Of a stretch of 64,000 nucleotides of DNA, positions 49,741-60,676 are shown in pieces. A program made the translations under genes and the position numbers. Numbering within the stretch: position 1 is the first letter of the stretch; the number at the start of each line of letters is the position of its first letter. The DNA is from Pipra filicauda (Eukaryota; Chordata; Aves; Passeriformes; Pipridae), in the NCBI RefSeq assembly GCF_003945595.2, contig NW_024103441.1, positions 434,001-498,000 on the forward strand, given 5' to 3'. The notes under the pieces were generated by a model, which was not told where the DNA came from, searched no databases, and worked only from the letters and a program-made list of their open reading frames with translations.

Positions 49741-52700
49741 AAAAATCTGCTGCTAATGACAATGTTCTGTTTTAAATAAAACCCCCAGAAAAGATGAGTG
49801 GCATCTCAGTAAAGACAGGTTTCTTGGTGATTGGGATTACATTCCTAGAGGAAAGTCTAATGCTTGTTCAGGAGAGTGGAAAAGTGAAGCTAATTATAAG
49901 CAGAAAGAGAAACTGGCCGGTCAGATCCACTGTCTGGCCGCTCTGAAACACGGTGTAAAAGGTGGCTGGAGTCAGAAGGAAATATTCTTTCAGTGGCAAC
50001 ATTATTGATACGGTGCCTGATTTTTCAGAGGTGCTCGAGTCAACTCTGCCCCATCGCTGCAGCTCAGCTCTGGGGGACGTGGAGCAGGTTTTAATGAAGC
50101 ACGTGAAGAAATCTTTTCCCAGTCTCTTGGTTTATTCTGGCCGTTGTTCCTGCAGTGTGCAAGGCCCGGGTAATTTTTGTGCCCTTCAGCCTCCAATTAC
50201 CTTTTTGCTGAGACTGAACCAAAGGACAAAATAACCAGCCATGGGTGCAGTGAAGGTGACACATGGGGCTGTGTGGCAGTGACAGGGGGAATATGCAGTT
50301 TGATGGAGGAACTTTGGGAGTCCTGACAGTCGATTTAGTGATGTCTGCAGAGAAATCTGGACCTGGTTTGACAGTGCCATAGGCTGCAGTACAGGCACTG
50401 AGGAGTTTTTCACAAGAACCCCACAGTAGTGACTGTGCCCACCCCAGTTGCTTGAGAAGCAACCCAGTAGCAGCCAGCCAGCTGTGCAATTCCATGTATT
50501 TTAATGTTAATTATGCTGGAATATGAGATTGTTCACACTTTATAAAATAAGTGCTTTTACAACATCAACAGTTATTTGATTTTAACTGTAAGTTTAGAAT
50601 ACATCTGGATAATCACAGTCCCTTCCAGTGCTAACTCTTCGAGGTTATTAGAAAATTGTTTGTTTCCCAGTGATAGACAGCGTGGTCATAAAGCATAAAG
50701 TGCTGGCTTCACAGTCAATAAAAAGTGAGAGATATCTGGGTTTAATAGCTCCAAAAGGTAAACATGGCAGGAGTGTGGAAAGGTTGCTTTGCTGGAGGCA
50801 AAGCTGTGACCATCCTCCTCAGAGTCAGCCAGGCCTGGCTGGGACCAGAGGAGAAAACATGACCCAAGAAAAGAGGGCTATAAATACCACAAATAATAAC
50901 TGGGAATGGAAAACTTCCTGTAATAACCCATGGAAGGAACTGTTTACCTGCCCTGTGACCGGGCACAGCAGCTTTCCTTTCACAAATGCCATTTCTTGAG
51001 CAGTGAGCCGGGTGGGTGGGTGCTGGGATCCCATCAGGAACAGGAGTGCAAATATGGAGAAGGGGTGGGGTGGAGGTCACGTACAGTGCCCAGGGACGGT
51101 GCCAGCACTGCAGTGACAGTCAGAGCTCTGGCTGTGCCGTACACCTGTGTTATCACCTGCTGAACACAGAGAACAGGTGTTTCTGCAGGGAAACATCACC
51201 TTGTGCAGGCGAGGGATGAGGCACGAGTTTGCTGGAAGGAAGCTGGATAAGCCCTGGCTTGGATAAAAGGAGCTGAGACTCTGACACACAGGTTTCTTCT
51301 CAGTGGCAGTAATGCTCCCTGCAGCAGTGTTTGAACACTGAGTCAGTGGGATGTGGTTCCTTCACTGCCTGGCACTCCCTGGGGAAGGGGACAAAGTGGT
51401 CCCCAGGGCCCTGGTCTGTAGAGTTTGGTCTTTTTCCTGTAGCTCCCAAGCCACAAAAGGGTATTCAGTCCAGGGGCTGTGGAGAGGGAGAGGGCAAGGA
51501 ATGGCCTGTGCATTCCAGGCCTGGAGCCCCAAGAAGGCTGTGTGCTACAGACACCATCCCGAGCCCAGCGGGATCGATGGGGCAGGGGCGCAGTGGCACT
51601 TCCCAACATTTGGCAAAACACAGTTGTCATTCACCAAGGTGAGAGTGTGGAGAATCAATGTGCAGCACAACAGACCCACAGAGCGCAGGGGCTCCAAGGT
51701 CAAACCTTACTTCATCCCCTGATGCCTGGCTCGTGTCCCAGTCCTGCACAAACCGTCTGGAATTTCAGGTTGGGGACAGGGGGAATTCAGCTGGGGAGTT
51801 CCCAGCAGACAGAGCTCTTTGGCTGGGTCCTGCTGGTCTTTGCTGTCATGTGGAAGCTGCAGCAGAGCCGTGCTGGGTCCTTACGTCAGCTGGAGCTGCC
51901 ACAGTTCCCAGGATAGCTGGCTTCCTGCGGGGGCACAGGCCAAAGCACATGTTTGTTGGGTTCAGCACTTCCTTCCAGAGTCTCCTAATAAAGTGTCCCA
52001 ACGTGCAACAGACAGTTCCATTGCTGGGCTGCAGAGAACCTGGATTATCCCTTCTCCCACTGCCTTGGGTCTGCTCCGCTCTCCACCCACTGCAGGTGCG
52101 AGGGCTCGTTCCAAAGTTCAGGTTCTGCATTTTCGTGCCTTGCCAGAAAGATAAAAGGCTTGGTAAAACTGTAACTTGACCTTAGTGTTTCACAGCAGCC
52201 CGGGAGATAAAGTGCTAAAGGAAATAGGGAGAGCAAAACACGGATGGCTTGGGAGACGGGACCCCACAAGGCAAGAGCTCTGTGCTGAGGACCCACGTGC
52301 AGGACTCAGGAGCTGCGGGGAGCCCGGATCCGGGCAGGAATGGCTCTGGATTGCTGACCAGGATTGCAGTCTGGCGTGCACCATCTTTTTTACTCTGCCA
52401 CACAAAGGACCCCTGTGCTGCTGCTGCTGCAGATTTGAGAAGGAAAAGATTGACTGAAGCCGCCTGTTATTATTTTTGGCTACTCCAGCAATGTATCAAA
52501 AACCTGACGCTGGGTTGATGCTGGTGCCCTACTTTATAGAAGCCCTGAAAAGCAGATCAAGGACAGCGAGCTTGTCTCTCTGCATGGCATCTGCCAGGAA
52601 AGGGTGAGAAAACTTCAAACCACTGGCGGGCGGAATGGGGGGAGGCAAAAATGAGGCAAAATGTGCTAAATCCAGAGCACTGTTTGCAGACTGCAAGGGG

Positions 52701-53732
52701 AAGGGGTCTGGATGTTCTCTGCTATGGAGGCAAGGTGGGACAGTCAGTGACTGGGGCATTTTGCTGCCAGCCTGGCTGGTGAGCTGGTGCCGTTGTCCTC
52801 GGAGTGTGGTGGGGACTGGTTTGCCTTGGAAGGAAGAAAGGACTCTACTGGCTTTAGGTGACAGGCAGAGCTCCTTGTTAGTGAAGCCCAGCAGTAATCC
52901 TGCTTCATGTTTTCTGAATCCTTTGGAGGTGAGAGGGTCATGGCCCCCTCCTTGGCTGAGGAGGAAAGGCACATGGGTGAGGCTGTGCAGGGAGTTAGTG
53001 TTGGAACTGGGCAGAGAACCTGCGAATTTTGACTTGTTTGTCACCGCCGTGCACGGTGCTGCTGCCTGGAGGGACGGTCCGGCTGGGAATCCAGCTTGTG
53101 AGTCCCTGGAGGAGGCGAGACTCGGACCTGCTGCCTCGGGCAGGACCTGCCCGTCTCCCACTCTGAGACCTGCTTCCTTCTACTGTGCTGTGGAGGAACC
53201 CCGAGTATTGCTGTCACCTGGGGATGTTTACTTCTGTTCTCGTTTTCCCCTCCAATGCTGACCAGCGTTTGCAGCCCAGGTGTCGGCTTTCTCTGCTGAT
53301 CCGGAGCCGCCTCACATGAGCTGGAGGATTAATGCCTTGCTGCAGACATGGACACTAGCCTTTGAAAAGTGGAAGAGGAAGCAGCCATCAGTAAGAGGCA
53401 GGGGACAGTGCCATGTGGTGGTTTTTCATTTACTAGATAGTCCTACTTTGTTCTTGATGAGTAATGGAGGCATTTGAATACGCCAGGATGACAGCAGCAG
53501 TCTGGCTCTGGGAACGTGTCGGCGTGGGCTGGGTGAGGATGGTGGCAGTCGGGACAGTGGGACCATGCCGTGCAGCCTCCCCCTCTCCTCTGCGCTGCCT
53601 CCCATCTCCTCTGCCGCTCACCTGCCGCCCCGGGCGCCGCGTTCCCTGAGGCCGCCCGGCCCCGGAGCCCCCCGGGGAGCCCCGCGCTGAGCCCCGCGCC
53701 GATGCGGGCTGGCCCCGCGCGGGGTGCGGACC

Positions 53733-53803
53733 ATGGCTCACGCAGGGGCCGCCGGCTGCTGCTGCAGGCGCTACTCCCTGCTGTGGATCGCGCTGCTGCA
53801 AAG
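53733..53803 (+). CDS. DAB2IP: Candidate alternative coding first exon of DAB2IP
   Basis: This short exon candidate lies inside the CpG island. It begins at an ATG in strong context (ACCATGG), runs 23 codons and leaves two bases (AG) before a good donor, AAG|GTCAGT at 53804. The leftover AG plus the first A of the exon at 60523 makes AGA, so splicing gives ...[14 protein letters not shown] in frame with DAB2IP. This is the phase that exon requires; one donor in three would match by chance. The predicted N-terminus starts MAHAG, has CCCRR at residues 9-13 and then a hydrophobic run YSLLWIALL (14-22). That resembles a palmitoylation or membrane-association segment rather than a cleaved signal peptide, but this is inference. 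I do not recall this exon from annotated mammalian isoforms. The transcript's 5' end is not visible, and translation could instead start at 60533. Confidence 0.45.
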
Positions 53804-54194
53804 GTCAGTGACTCGGCTCCCAAACGGGAAAGGAATGCGGAGCGCGGCCCAGGGCAGGGACGGGCGGGCGGGCGGCGCCGTCCCTCCCCTCCGCTGCCGG
53901 TGCCGGGCCGGGGGACGCTGCGGGGCAGCGGCTGCACGACGCGGGCTTTCTTCCCGCAGAGCTGCGTTTTCCCCCCGGTTCATCACAGCAGAATGAGGGC
54001 GGCGGGCGGGACAGGCGGGATGCGGAGCGGGGTGAGCGGCTCTCGGGGACGCGGCCGGCGGGGGCGGCCCCGCGGGGCACGGGGCGCTGCCGGGAGGGCG
54101 AGGCGGGACCCCCCGTTCGCGGGGCACGGCGATGCCCCCCGGAACCCCCGCGCTCCGGGGGCGGCGGGCCCGGGGCGCTCTGCCCAGCTACAGC

Positions 54195-54240
54195 GCAGCC
54201 AATGGGCCGCGGCGGGGCGGGGCGGCGGCGGGGCCGGCCC
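54195..54240 (+). promoter_or_regulatory. CCAAT box with adjacent GC boxes
   Basis: CCAAT at 54199-54203 (CAGCCAATGGG) is followed within about 15 bases by tandem GGGGCGGGG boxes. NF-Y plus Sp1 sites in this spacing are typical of CpG-island core promoters, with initiation expected some 50-100 bases downstream, around 54260-54310. That would make 54373 the first donor. The site lies downstream of the ATG at 53733, so it cannot be the upstream core promoter for that exon; the island may contain two start regions. Confidence 0.5.
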
Positions 54241-54306
54241 GGAGCGGGGGCCGGGGGCGGCGGGGCCGGGGGTCCCCGCCCGCGGTGGCGGCGGCGGGAG
54301 CGGGGT

Positions 54307-54372
54307 ATGGCCCAGCCCGAGCGGGGCGGCGGTGGCGGTGCGGCGGCGGCGCGGCGGGGCCGGGCCCTGCGG
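54307..54372 (+). other. Possible second first exon / upstream ORF ending at a consensus donor
   Basis: An ATG in good context (GGGGTATGGC) at 54307 opens 22 codons that end exactly at the donor CGG|GTGAGT (54373). If this exon is joined directly to 60523 the frame is phase 0, which does not match DAB2IP. It would read 20 further codons and stop at the TAG at 60583, overlapping the MPRLKES start at 60533. It is therefore better read as a 5' untranslated first exon carrying an upstream ORF than as a coding exon. The peptide is Gly/Ala/Arg-rich, as expected of any frame in a CpG island. The true 5' end is unknown. Confidence 0.3.
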
Positions 54373-54557
54373 GTGAGTGCGGGGGTGCCCGGGGGTGTGC
54401 GCGGCTCCTGCGCGGACCAGGCGAACTCCCCGCGCCCCGGCCGGGCCGGTCCCGCACGGCGGCCCCGGCGGGGCCGGGCGGGGCGGAGGGCGCGGAGCGG
54501 GGCCGGGGCGCGGAGGCCGCCGCGCTGGAGGCACCGGCGCTGGCAGAGCCGCTCCAT

Positions 54558-54583
54558 CCCGGCCCGGCCCGGCCCGGCCCGGC
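54558..54583. repeat. (CCCGG)n pentanucleotide microsatellite
   Basis: About five tandem copies of CCCGG/GGCCC inside the CpG island. All units are pure, so length variation between individuals is expected. Confidence 0.85.
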
Positions 54584-57500
54584 GGTGTCCGTCCCTTCGC
54601 TCCGTGTGCTCGCGGTTTGTTTTCAGCGTCCGTTTCATCCCTGGGCAGCCGCGGTGCGGGGATGGGCCTTGCGGCTCCATTTCCGTGTGGTTTGGTCCAG
54701 CAGGACGGATCCTGCCTCGCCTTTGCCGCCTTGTCCGGATTCCGCCTCCAGGCTGGTGTTACGCAAAATTTCGGTGATGAAAATCAAACCCTCCGTCCCC
54801 ACCCTCTTCCCAGCGCGGGAGGTTGTGAGCCCGGAGCGGAGCTGGGAGCACCCCGGGGGTGCTGCAGGGAGCGGGGGGCTCTGGGGCTCTGGCTCGGTGC
54901 TCACGGCAGCACAACATCCCGGCTGCGCTTCTGCTGCCATGGACGTGCCCCAGGTGTTTTTCGGGGCCCTGCTCGCTCCAGAGCCAGTGCTGTGGGAACG
55001 ACTCGTTCTCAGGGCTGTGCTGTGGCTCGGGCTCCAAACTGGAGTGGTGGATCTGTCACTGCTGTTTGCATCAGATGTCCTCAGATCCAGCACTGTTTAG
55101 GCTGGTTTAGGTTGATGTAATAAGAAAAGGTAATTTTCTTATATAAGTGTTGATTTCTGTTAAAAGCGACGTGTTGGTGCCATTGTTCTCATGGGAGAGA
55201 GAGAGAAGGTGCTTCCTTGGCTCCCTAACAACATTTTTGATGATTGAAACACAGGTATATGTTTCTGATCACCGTTTGCATCCTGCTCCCGCTGCCCTTC
55301 CCTTGCTTTTGCAGTTCGTCAGAGCTTATCACAAATGCCGTCGTTGCCCTTGCTGGCTGTACTGACAAACTTCCCAGTGGCACGTTGTTAAACAAACAAA
55401 TAGCCACGCTCAGGTGAATGTCATGGGTTAAAATCATCCTTCAGGTTTGCTCTGGCAAAAACAACGTTTGGAATCTGGTATGAGCTGACAGAGTCCTTTT
55501 GAATGTAATTAATCCTGCTGCCGGTTGAAACTGAGAACAGTCTAAAAACAAGGGCAGGCATTAATAAGTTTAATTACATGTCCTTTGTGTTGCTCAGGGA
55601 AGGTGTTGCATTAGTAAGGGTAACCTGTAACACCAGGTTCCCATCATGAGTGCGATGAGCAGCGTTTCCCAGGCAGAGATCAGCAGCTGGACTTCAGGAA
55701 ACGGCAGGAGAAAGTTCAGGGTAGCAAAACATGGAGAAGGATGTGCTGCTGCGTTCTGAGGCTTCATCCCCACGTCCTCTCCTACAGGAAAAAAAAATAT
55801 GCTTCATCTTCTGGAAGCATGCAAGTGCTCTTGTGCTGTTGTTCATGGCTATTCCCATAACATCACTTTTATATTTATTTGTTAGGTTGAAGCAGGATGA
55901 GGCACAGGGGAGGGAGGGATGAGAATTCCCAGCAGTGGTCTTGAGGTCAGCGGGAAGTCGGCGCCCGGGTGCTGCTGCCGAGCCCTGGGGAGAGCTGCTG
56001 TGGAGGAGAGTGGGAAGCAGTGCAGCCACGGGAGCAGTCTGGGCTCTGCAGAGCGTGTTCCCAGTGTGACCCAGCAGCAGTGAGGCTCAGGTGGGACAGC
56101 GGGCACAGGGCAGAGCTGGCAGAGGGTGATTTACTCCCATCTGCGGCTGCTAAAATCCTTCTCCCATCTGATGTTGCAAATCAATTTACTGGAGTTGTGC
56201 ACTTTGTTCTCAGTCATAACAAACCCCTAATCCCTGGGCTGGAGACAGATTTAAATTCTGTCTGTGCTGCATGTGGATCTGACAGTCTGTGCTGCTGCAT
56301 TTGGGTACCGAGGACCCCCTGCAGTGGGCGTGTGCCGGGGAGAGGGTCAGGGCTGCCCTACAGAACCTGCTCCTGGCTGTCACAGAACAGAACTGCCAGC
56401 CTGAAAAGCTGCACACAGGGAACCTTTCCTGACCAGGAGACGTGTCACAGACTCAAACCTGTAATTTAGGAGATCAGATCCCTGTGCCACTGGGGAGGCA
56501 TTCACAGTGCTGGCTCTGCAGCTGGTGTTAGTGGGACATCTTCAGCTTAGTGCCTGGGCTTCCTTCAGAATTCCCCAACCTGCTCATGCTCTCAGAGCAG
56601 AACTGTAGGAGATTTGAGAAAGGCCCTTTATGTTTTTTCCTCATGTTTCAGTGTTACATTTTGTGTCTGCTCCATGCCTCTGCAGCTGCCCAGCCAGGTT
56701 CCCTGTTTATTTCTGCCTCTCGAAAATAGCCAGGAAGGTTTTCATCATAAAACCACAGGAGCAGCAGCTGGGTGGTTTCAGCCAGGTGAGGCTGTGAAAT
56801 GAGAACCAGTAGGGTTGTCTCTTTGAGGCCCTGTTTGCTGCCTCCATTGCTCAAAACCCAGCACTGAATTGTATGAGGAGAGGATGGATTGTCCCTCCAT
56901 GCCTGTTTCTCCAAGTCCACTTCCCTGCAGTCCACATGGCCCTGGTTGGATTGGGTGTGCTGTCACAGCCTGGTGATACTCTGCTGGCTGTGGAGGGTGC
57001 AGACAGAGGGGATACATCCCTTCACATGGTAATGTTTTATGACTTTATTATTTAGCACAACAATCCTCTCTCATTGCTCTCGGGCAGCAAAGCTCTTTCT
57101 TTAATAGCCAGAGACTGGCTGCTGCTCCGTGGGACTCGCCAGGTCAGTGCCAGTAGCAGTAATGTTATTTCTCTTTAGAACTAATGTGGTCTTTTATGAG
57201 ATTTTTTTTTCCTCCCCCCTTCATTTCAACTGAACTTTAGGCAAGTAGAAAGGGATTAAAAAAGGGCCCTTGGCAAAAAGAACAGAATGTGCTGTTTGGA
57301 AAGAGGGTTTCCTGCTGTGAGATGGCTCTGGGCAGCTGGCCGTTCCCACCATATTAAAACAAAGGTGTAGGATTGGAATTAGATCAGCTGACGTAAACCA
57401 GGACGGGACCTGGAATGCACAGCGAGTTATTGGAGCAGGAGATTGGATGGCCCCACGGGCAGTGTCTTGAGCAGTGATGGCAGGGACGTGAATTTGAACC

Positions 57501-59269
57501 AAGTACCTCTGTCGTCTTGGAAGTGTGTGTTCACCGTGGGCAAATGGTGTTCCAGCTGTGTCTGACTCTGGGACTCTGGGATCCCTGTCACTATGGATGC
57601 TGCTCTTGGAGTCAGGAAAGCAGCTTATGGTCTCTCCCTGTCTGTGGGACTGGCAAACGTCTTCCAGTACATGGGCCCCTGCTGCAAGTGCCATGTCACT
57701 GAGGGACAGGAGTGCTCTCTGTGCTGGAACAGGTATTAAAATGCAAGAACCCTTGAATCAGGTGCTATGTAACCCTCCTCCAGGGCGTTTGTAGCCCACC
57801 CCAGACTGTGCTGGGCTGCTCTGGCTTAAGTCAGTAGCGTTGGGGCCAGCTCTGGGGGATGGGATGGGACAGAGCCCTGGGAGGGGGCTCTGCTCATCCT
57901 GCACTGCCAGGGCTGAGCTGGCAGAGATCCCTCGTCCCTGCCACCAAGATTTCCAAGGAGAGTCTCTAATTAATGACATCTCCCCACTTAGCTCTTGATA
58001 CAGAGACAGATGCTGGGTTTTTAGGGCTGGTTTGAGACCTGCAGCGCTCCCTCCGCACAGAGGCAGCATCTGGTGAGAAATGTGTCTGCTGCTGACCTGG
58101 GTCGGATCCCATTGGCCGCTCAGGAGTGGGAGAGATGTTGTGGGAGCAGGTCCTGCCGAGGCAGGAACCTGACAAATAACCTCCCTGAAAAAGTCCCGTT
58201 AATTTTAGGATTCCCAGAGGCCTCCGGCAGAGCGTGGAGGGATATAAATACACATTTGCTGAATCTGGTGAGAGCATAATATGTCCTGAGAATCTCCCCC
58301 CGGTAATCCTTCGTGTTGAACATCTGCATTCCCACCCGTGGCCTTGCAGCTGCAGTAGTTTTAAATGAAAAATAGGCTTGATTTGTTTTAATTTTAATAA
58401 AAATTCTTAGGCCAGCATGAAGCAGTGCAGCTCAGTGATGTACGTGTATGTGTGTGAGAGTATGTAGTCCTGAGCTGTGGGTTTAGATTATCAATATTTA
58501 TATTTGTCTACACAAGAATGCAAGTAAATAACCAACTGCAGCTTGGTTATCTACCTTTTCTAATTTCATCCTAAAAATATGGAAATAAGATTTACCATAA
58601 ATACCTCGATTCAGGGCTTATCTGGACTGGGTGAGCATTGGGTATTGTCAGTTCTTGAGCTGCTGGATATTGGTTCTGCACTCAGCATTCTGAGGTAACT
58701 TGATCTGTCTGCCTGTATTAGAGTTAATTTACAGTACCATTCAGAGGAAAAGGAGAGGGACCCTTTTCTGTGAAAATAGTGTAAAATTGCCACAAAGTAC
58801 TGGGAAATGACTGTGCTGGGTTCCTAAAGATCAATTTATTCACCATAGAGATACGGGGTGAGTGGGCAGTTGAGAGAATCACTAATGGCACAGAGAGCCT
58901 TTGCTGGGAAGCTGCGGCTTCTGATCCAGCACAGGGCTCTGCCAGCCCCGGGCTTTTAATGCCTGAGGGCTGGGGATTGTCCCCTCAGAAAGATGTGGTG
59001 GTGGTTGTTCTGCAGATGTTCTACAGGTACCACCACAGCTGGTCCTGGCTGGTGGCTCGGTGGGTGCAGGGAGGTGTCTGGGGACGGCGCTGTCCCGGAG
59101 CCCTCGGGCCGTGTGTCCCCAGGCTGGGTGTCCTGCGGTGCTGCGGGCCAGGAGGGTGGCCTGTGGCACTCAGAGCTGCCCATTTAACATGCTGAGCCAG
59201 AGAACCAGCTGCAGGCAGTTCTGTTAGCACCTGGGGCTTCATCCATGGCCTGAATCTTAATGGCAAATC

Positions 59270-59660
59270 TAGAGAAGCACCTGTTTATCTTCTGCTGCCC
59301 TTTATCTTAGAATCTCCTTGGGCTGTTTTCTAGATTCAGCCTGGCGTGTCATTCACTGGAAGCGATGAATTTTGCATGCACTGTTGACATTTCTCTCTGT
59401 TTTGGTCAGTTTTATTCTGGAGAACAACAAAACTCAACACACAGAGCAGAGCAATCCGGGGAGTATACTGGGAGCATTGTTGTTTTGCTCATGAAAAACC
59501 ATGCTGAGAATATCACAAACTCCTCTTATTGCTGTCCTTCCATGCCTTTGGAGAAGGCGTCACGCTCTCTTTGTAGACAGGGCCACTTGGTCTCTTTGGA
59601 AGCCCCTAAAGTGCTTGTCAGGGGTTTTAAAGGTCAGAGTTACCAGGATCAGAGCTTTGG
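59270..59660. promoter_or_regulatory. Candidate regulatory element 0.9-1.2 kb upstream of DAB2IP exon
   Basis: It contains GAATTTTGCATGCAC near 59367, AACAACAAAACTCAAC near 59425 and GCATTGTTGTTTTGC near 59473, with retained CpGs. A 223-codon + strand frame starts here (59365-60036), but it shows no domain and no splice-linked continuation. Confidence 0.22.
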
Positions 59661-60522
59661 CATAGGAACATCTGACATGGTGCAAGCCATAGAGAAAGCA
59701 GCTGCTCCCTTTTCTCTCAAGTTATTTTTTCCCTTGCCGCTTCCTGGTTTTGCTGTGTTTTCCCTGGGACTACTTAATTATCTTTCTTTTCTTTTTTTTT
59801 TTGTCCCCCTTGAGCTCTCTGGTTTTGCTTTAAGAGTTACAGCACCATTGATTGTATTGGCTGTCTCAAAAATGGTGCTCTGCTCGCTGTCTGCGGGCTC
59901 CCTGCTGCTAAATGCTGCCAGTGGGACTCCAGAGCATTTAGATCAGTCGATAGGGCTATCATGGCCTTATTTTCCACCCTGTCCCCATCCCGGGATGTGT
60001 GTAACAATGGGAGAGAGCACACGAGCCCTCGGGTAATGGGTTGCAGAGTGTGGATCCCAACGCTGGCTGTGCCTGTGCTGGAGATGGTGAGGTTCTGGGA
60101 CCAGGGGAGCTCAGCACCAGGGGCTGCAGGACCTGGTGGTGCTGATGAGACAGCAGTGGGTGCTGGGGCCAGCTGGTCTCCCTGATGTGCCCATACTGCA
60201 AAGCACCACACCTGGGAAGTCTCACTCAGCAGGTGTGGTGGCCATTTAGAGACTTACTCAGCTGTGCAGAGACCCACAGCCTACAAACCTCTAATAACCG
60301 ACTCCTGGCTGCATCGGAGTTGGGAAAAATTGTTTTACTGCTCATACAGCCTGTAATAGAAATTACAAATGAGACAGTGTAGCAGGCCCTGTTCTTCAGG
60401 GCCCTGGGTTATTTCATGGCAAAAAAGTCCCAGGAATATTCTGCAGTTGTTGCTAACAGATGGCCTGAACAGTTTCTGTGGGAAGGAGAGCATCCACTGA
60501 CACCATTCCATTTTTCCTCTAG

Positions 60523-60676
60523 ATCCCATCTAATGCCGAGGCTGAAAGAATCGCGCTCCCACGAGTCCTTGCTCAGTCCCAGTAGTGCTGTTGAGGCTCT
60601 GGATCTCAGTATGGAGGAGGAGGTGGTCATCAAGCCAGTCCACAGTAGCATCCTGGGACAAGACTACTGCTTCGAG
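60523..60676 (+). CDS. DAB2IP: DAB2IP internal coding exon (start of conserved core, PH-domain segment)
   Basis: DAB2IP (AIP1) is a cytoplasmic and membrane-associated Ras GTPase-activating scaffold protein. It has PH, C2 and RasGAP domains followed by a proline-rich and coiled-coil tail, and acts in Ras, TNF/ASK1-JNK, VEGFR2 and reelin/DAB2 signalling. The exon has an acceptor (pyrimidine tract ending TTTTTCCTCTAG at 60522) and a donor (GAG|GTAAGG at 60677). It starts in phase 2: one base completes a codon begun as AG in the preceding exon, giving [11 protein letters not shown], and it ends in phase 0. From the Met at 60533 there are 48 codons, [18 protein letters not shown] through [13 protein letters not shown], which match my memory of mammalian DAB2IP essentially residue for residue. 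The paralogues RASAL2 and SYNGAP1 differ at several of these positions, notably in the [14 protein letters not shown] segment. The [12 protein letters not shown] end enters the PH domain. The next exon should begin with the Val of CFEV and is not in the window. Confidence 0.95.

Larger units (their letters stand above)
45485..53559. other. Non-coding sequence upstream of the CpG island
   Basis: Holds the two candidate elements at 47.4 and 49.2 kb. GC content rises towards the island. One exon-like interval at 53280-53390 (acceptor, 37 open codons, donor) has no homology I recognise. No CR1 copy found in this stretch. Confidence 0.55.
53560..54620 (+). promoter_or_regulatory. CpG island, likely internal/alternative DAB2IP promoter
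   Basis: CpG dinucleotides are dense through about one kilobase, in sharp contrast to the CpG-poor flanks. GC boxes (GGGGCGG type) are frequent, as in the 54205-54240 and 54470-54490 stretches, and no TATA box stands in a sensible position. This is the usual form of a vertebrate CpG-island promoter with dispersed start sites. It lies 6 to 7 kb upstream of the DAB2IP exon on the same strand, where a shorter isoform lacking the first N-terminal exons would need a promoter. CpG density declines gradually to about 54900. Three donor-like GT sites occur on the + strand (53804, 54032, 54373). A divergent - strand transcript is possible but unsupported. Confidence 0.75.
53804..60522 (+). other. DAB2IP: Intron between candidate first exon and DAB2IP core exon
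   Basis: Inferred intron of about 6.7 kb, GT at 53804 and AG at 60521-60522. The first kilobase is still CpG island. A pentanucleotide run (CCCGG) lies at 54558-54583. AT-rich, homeodomain-motif-bearing stretches near 55480-55640, 57200-57400 and 58180-58600 may be regulatory. Open frames of 83-322 codons in 54.1-55.1 kb are composition effects. I see no other exon and no CR1 remnant in this intron. Confidence 0.5.

Noticed and set aside
53805..55120. Open frames of 322 and 247 codons (+) and 291 codons (-) over the CpG island
   Set aside because: GC-rich sequence lacks stop codons in most frames. The translations are Gly/Ala/Arg/Pro-rich with no domain, and they overlap each other on both strands.
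59365..60036. 223-codon + strand frame upstream of the DAB2IP exon
   Set aside because: It has hydrophobic runs produced by T-rich sequence, no domain, and no in-frame link to the DAB2IP exon.
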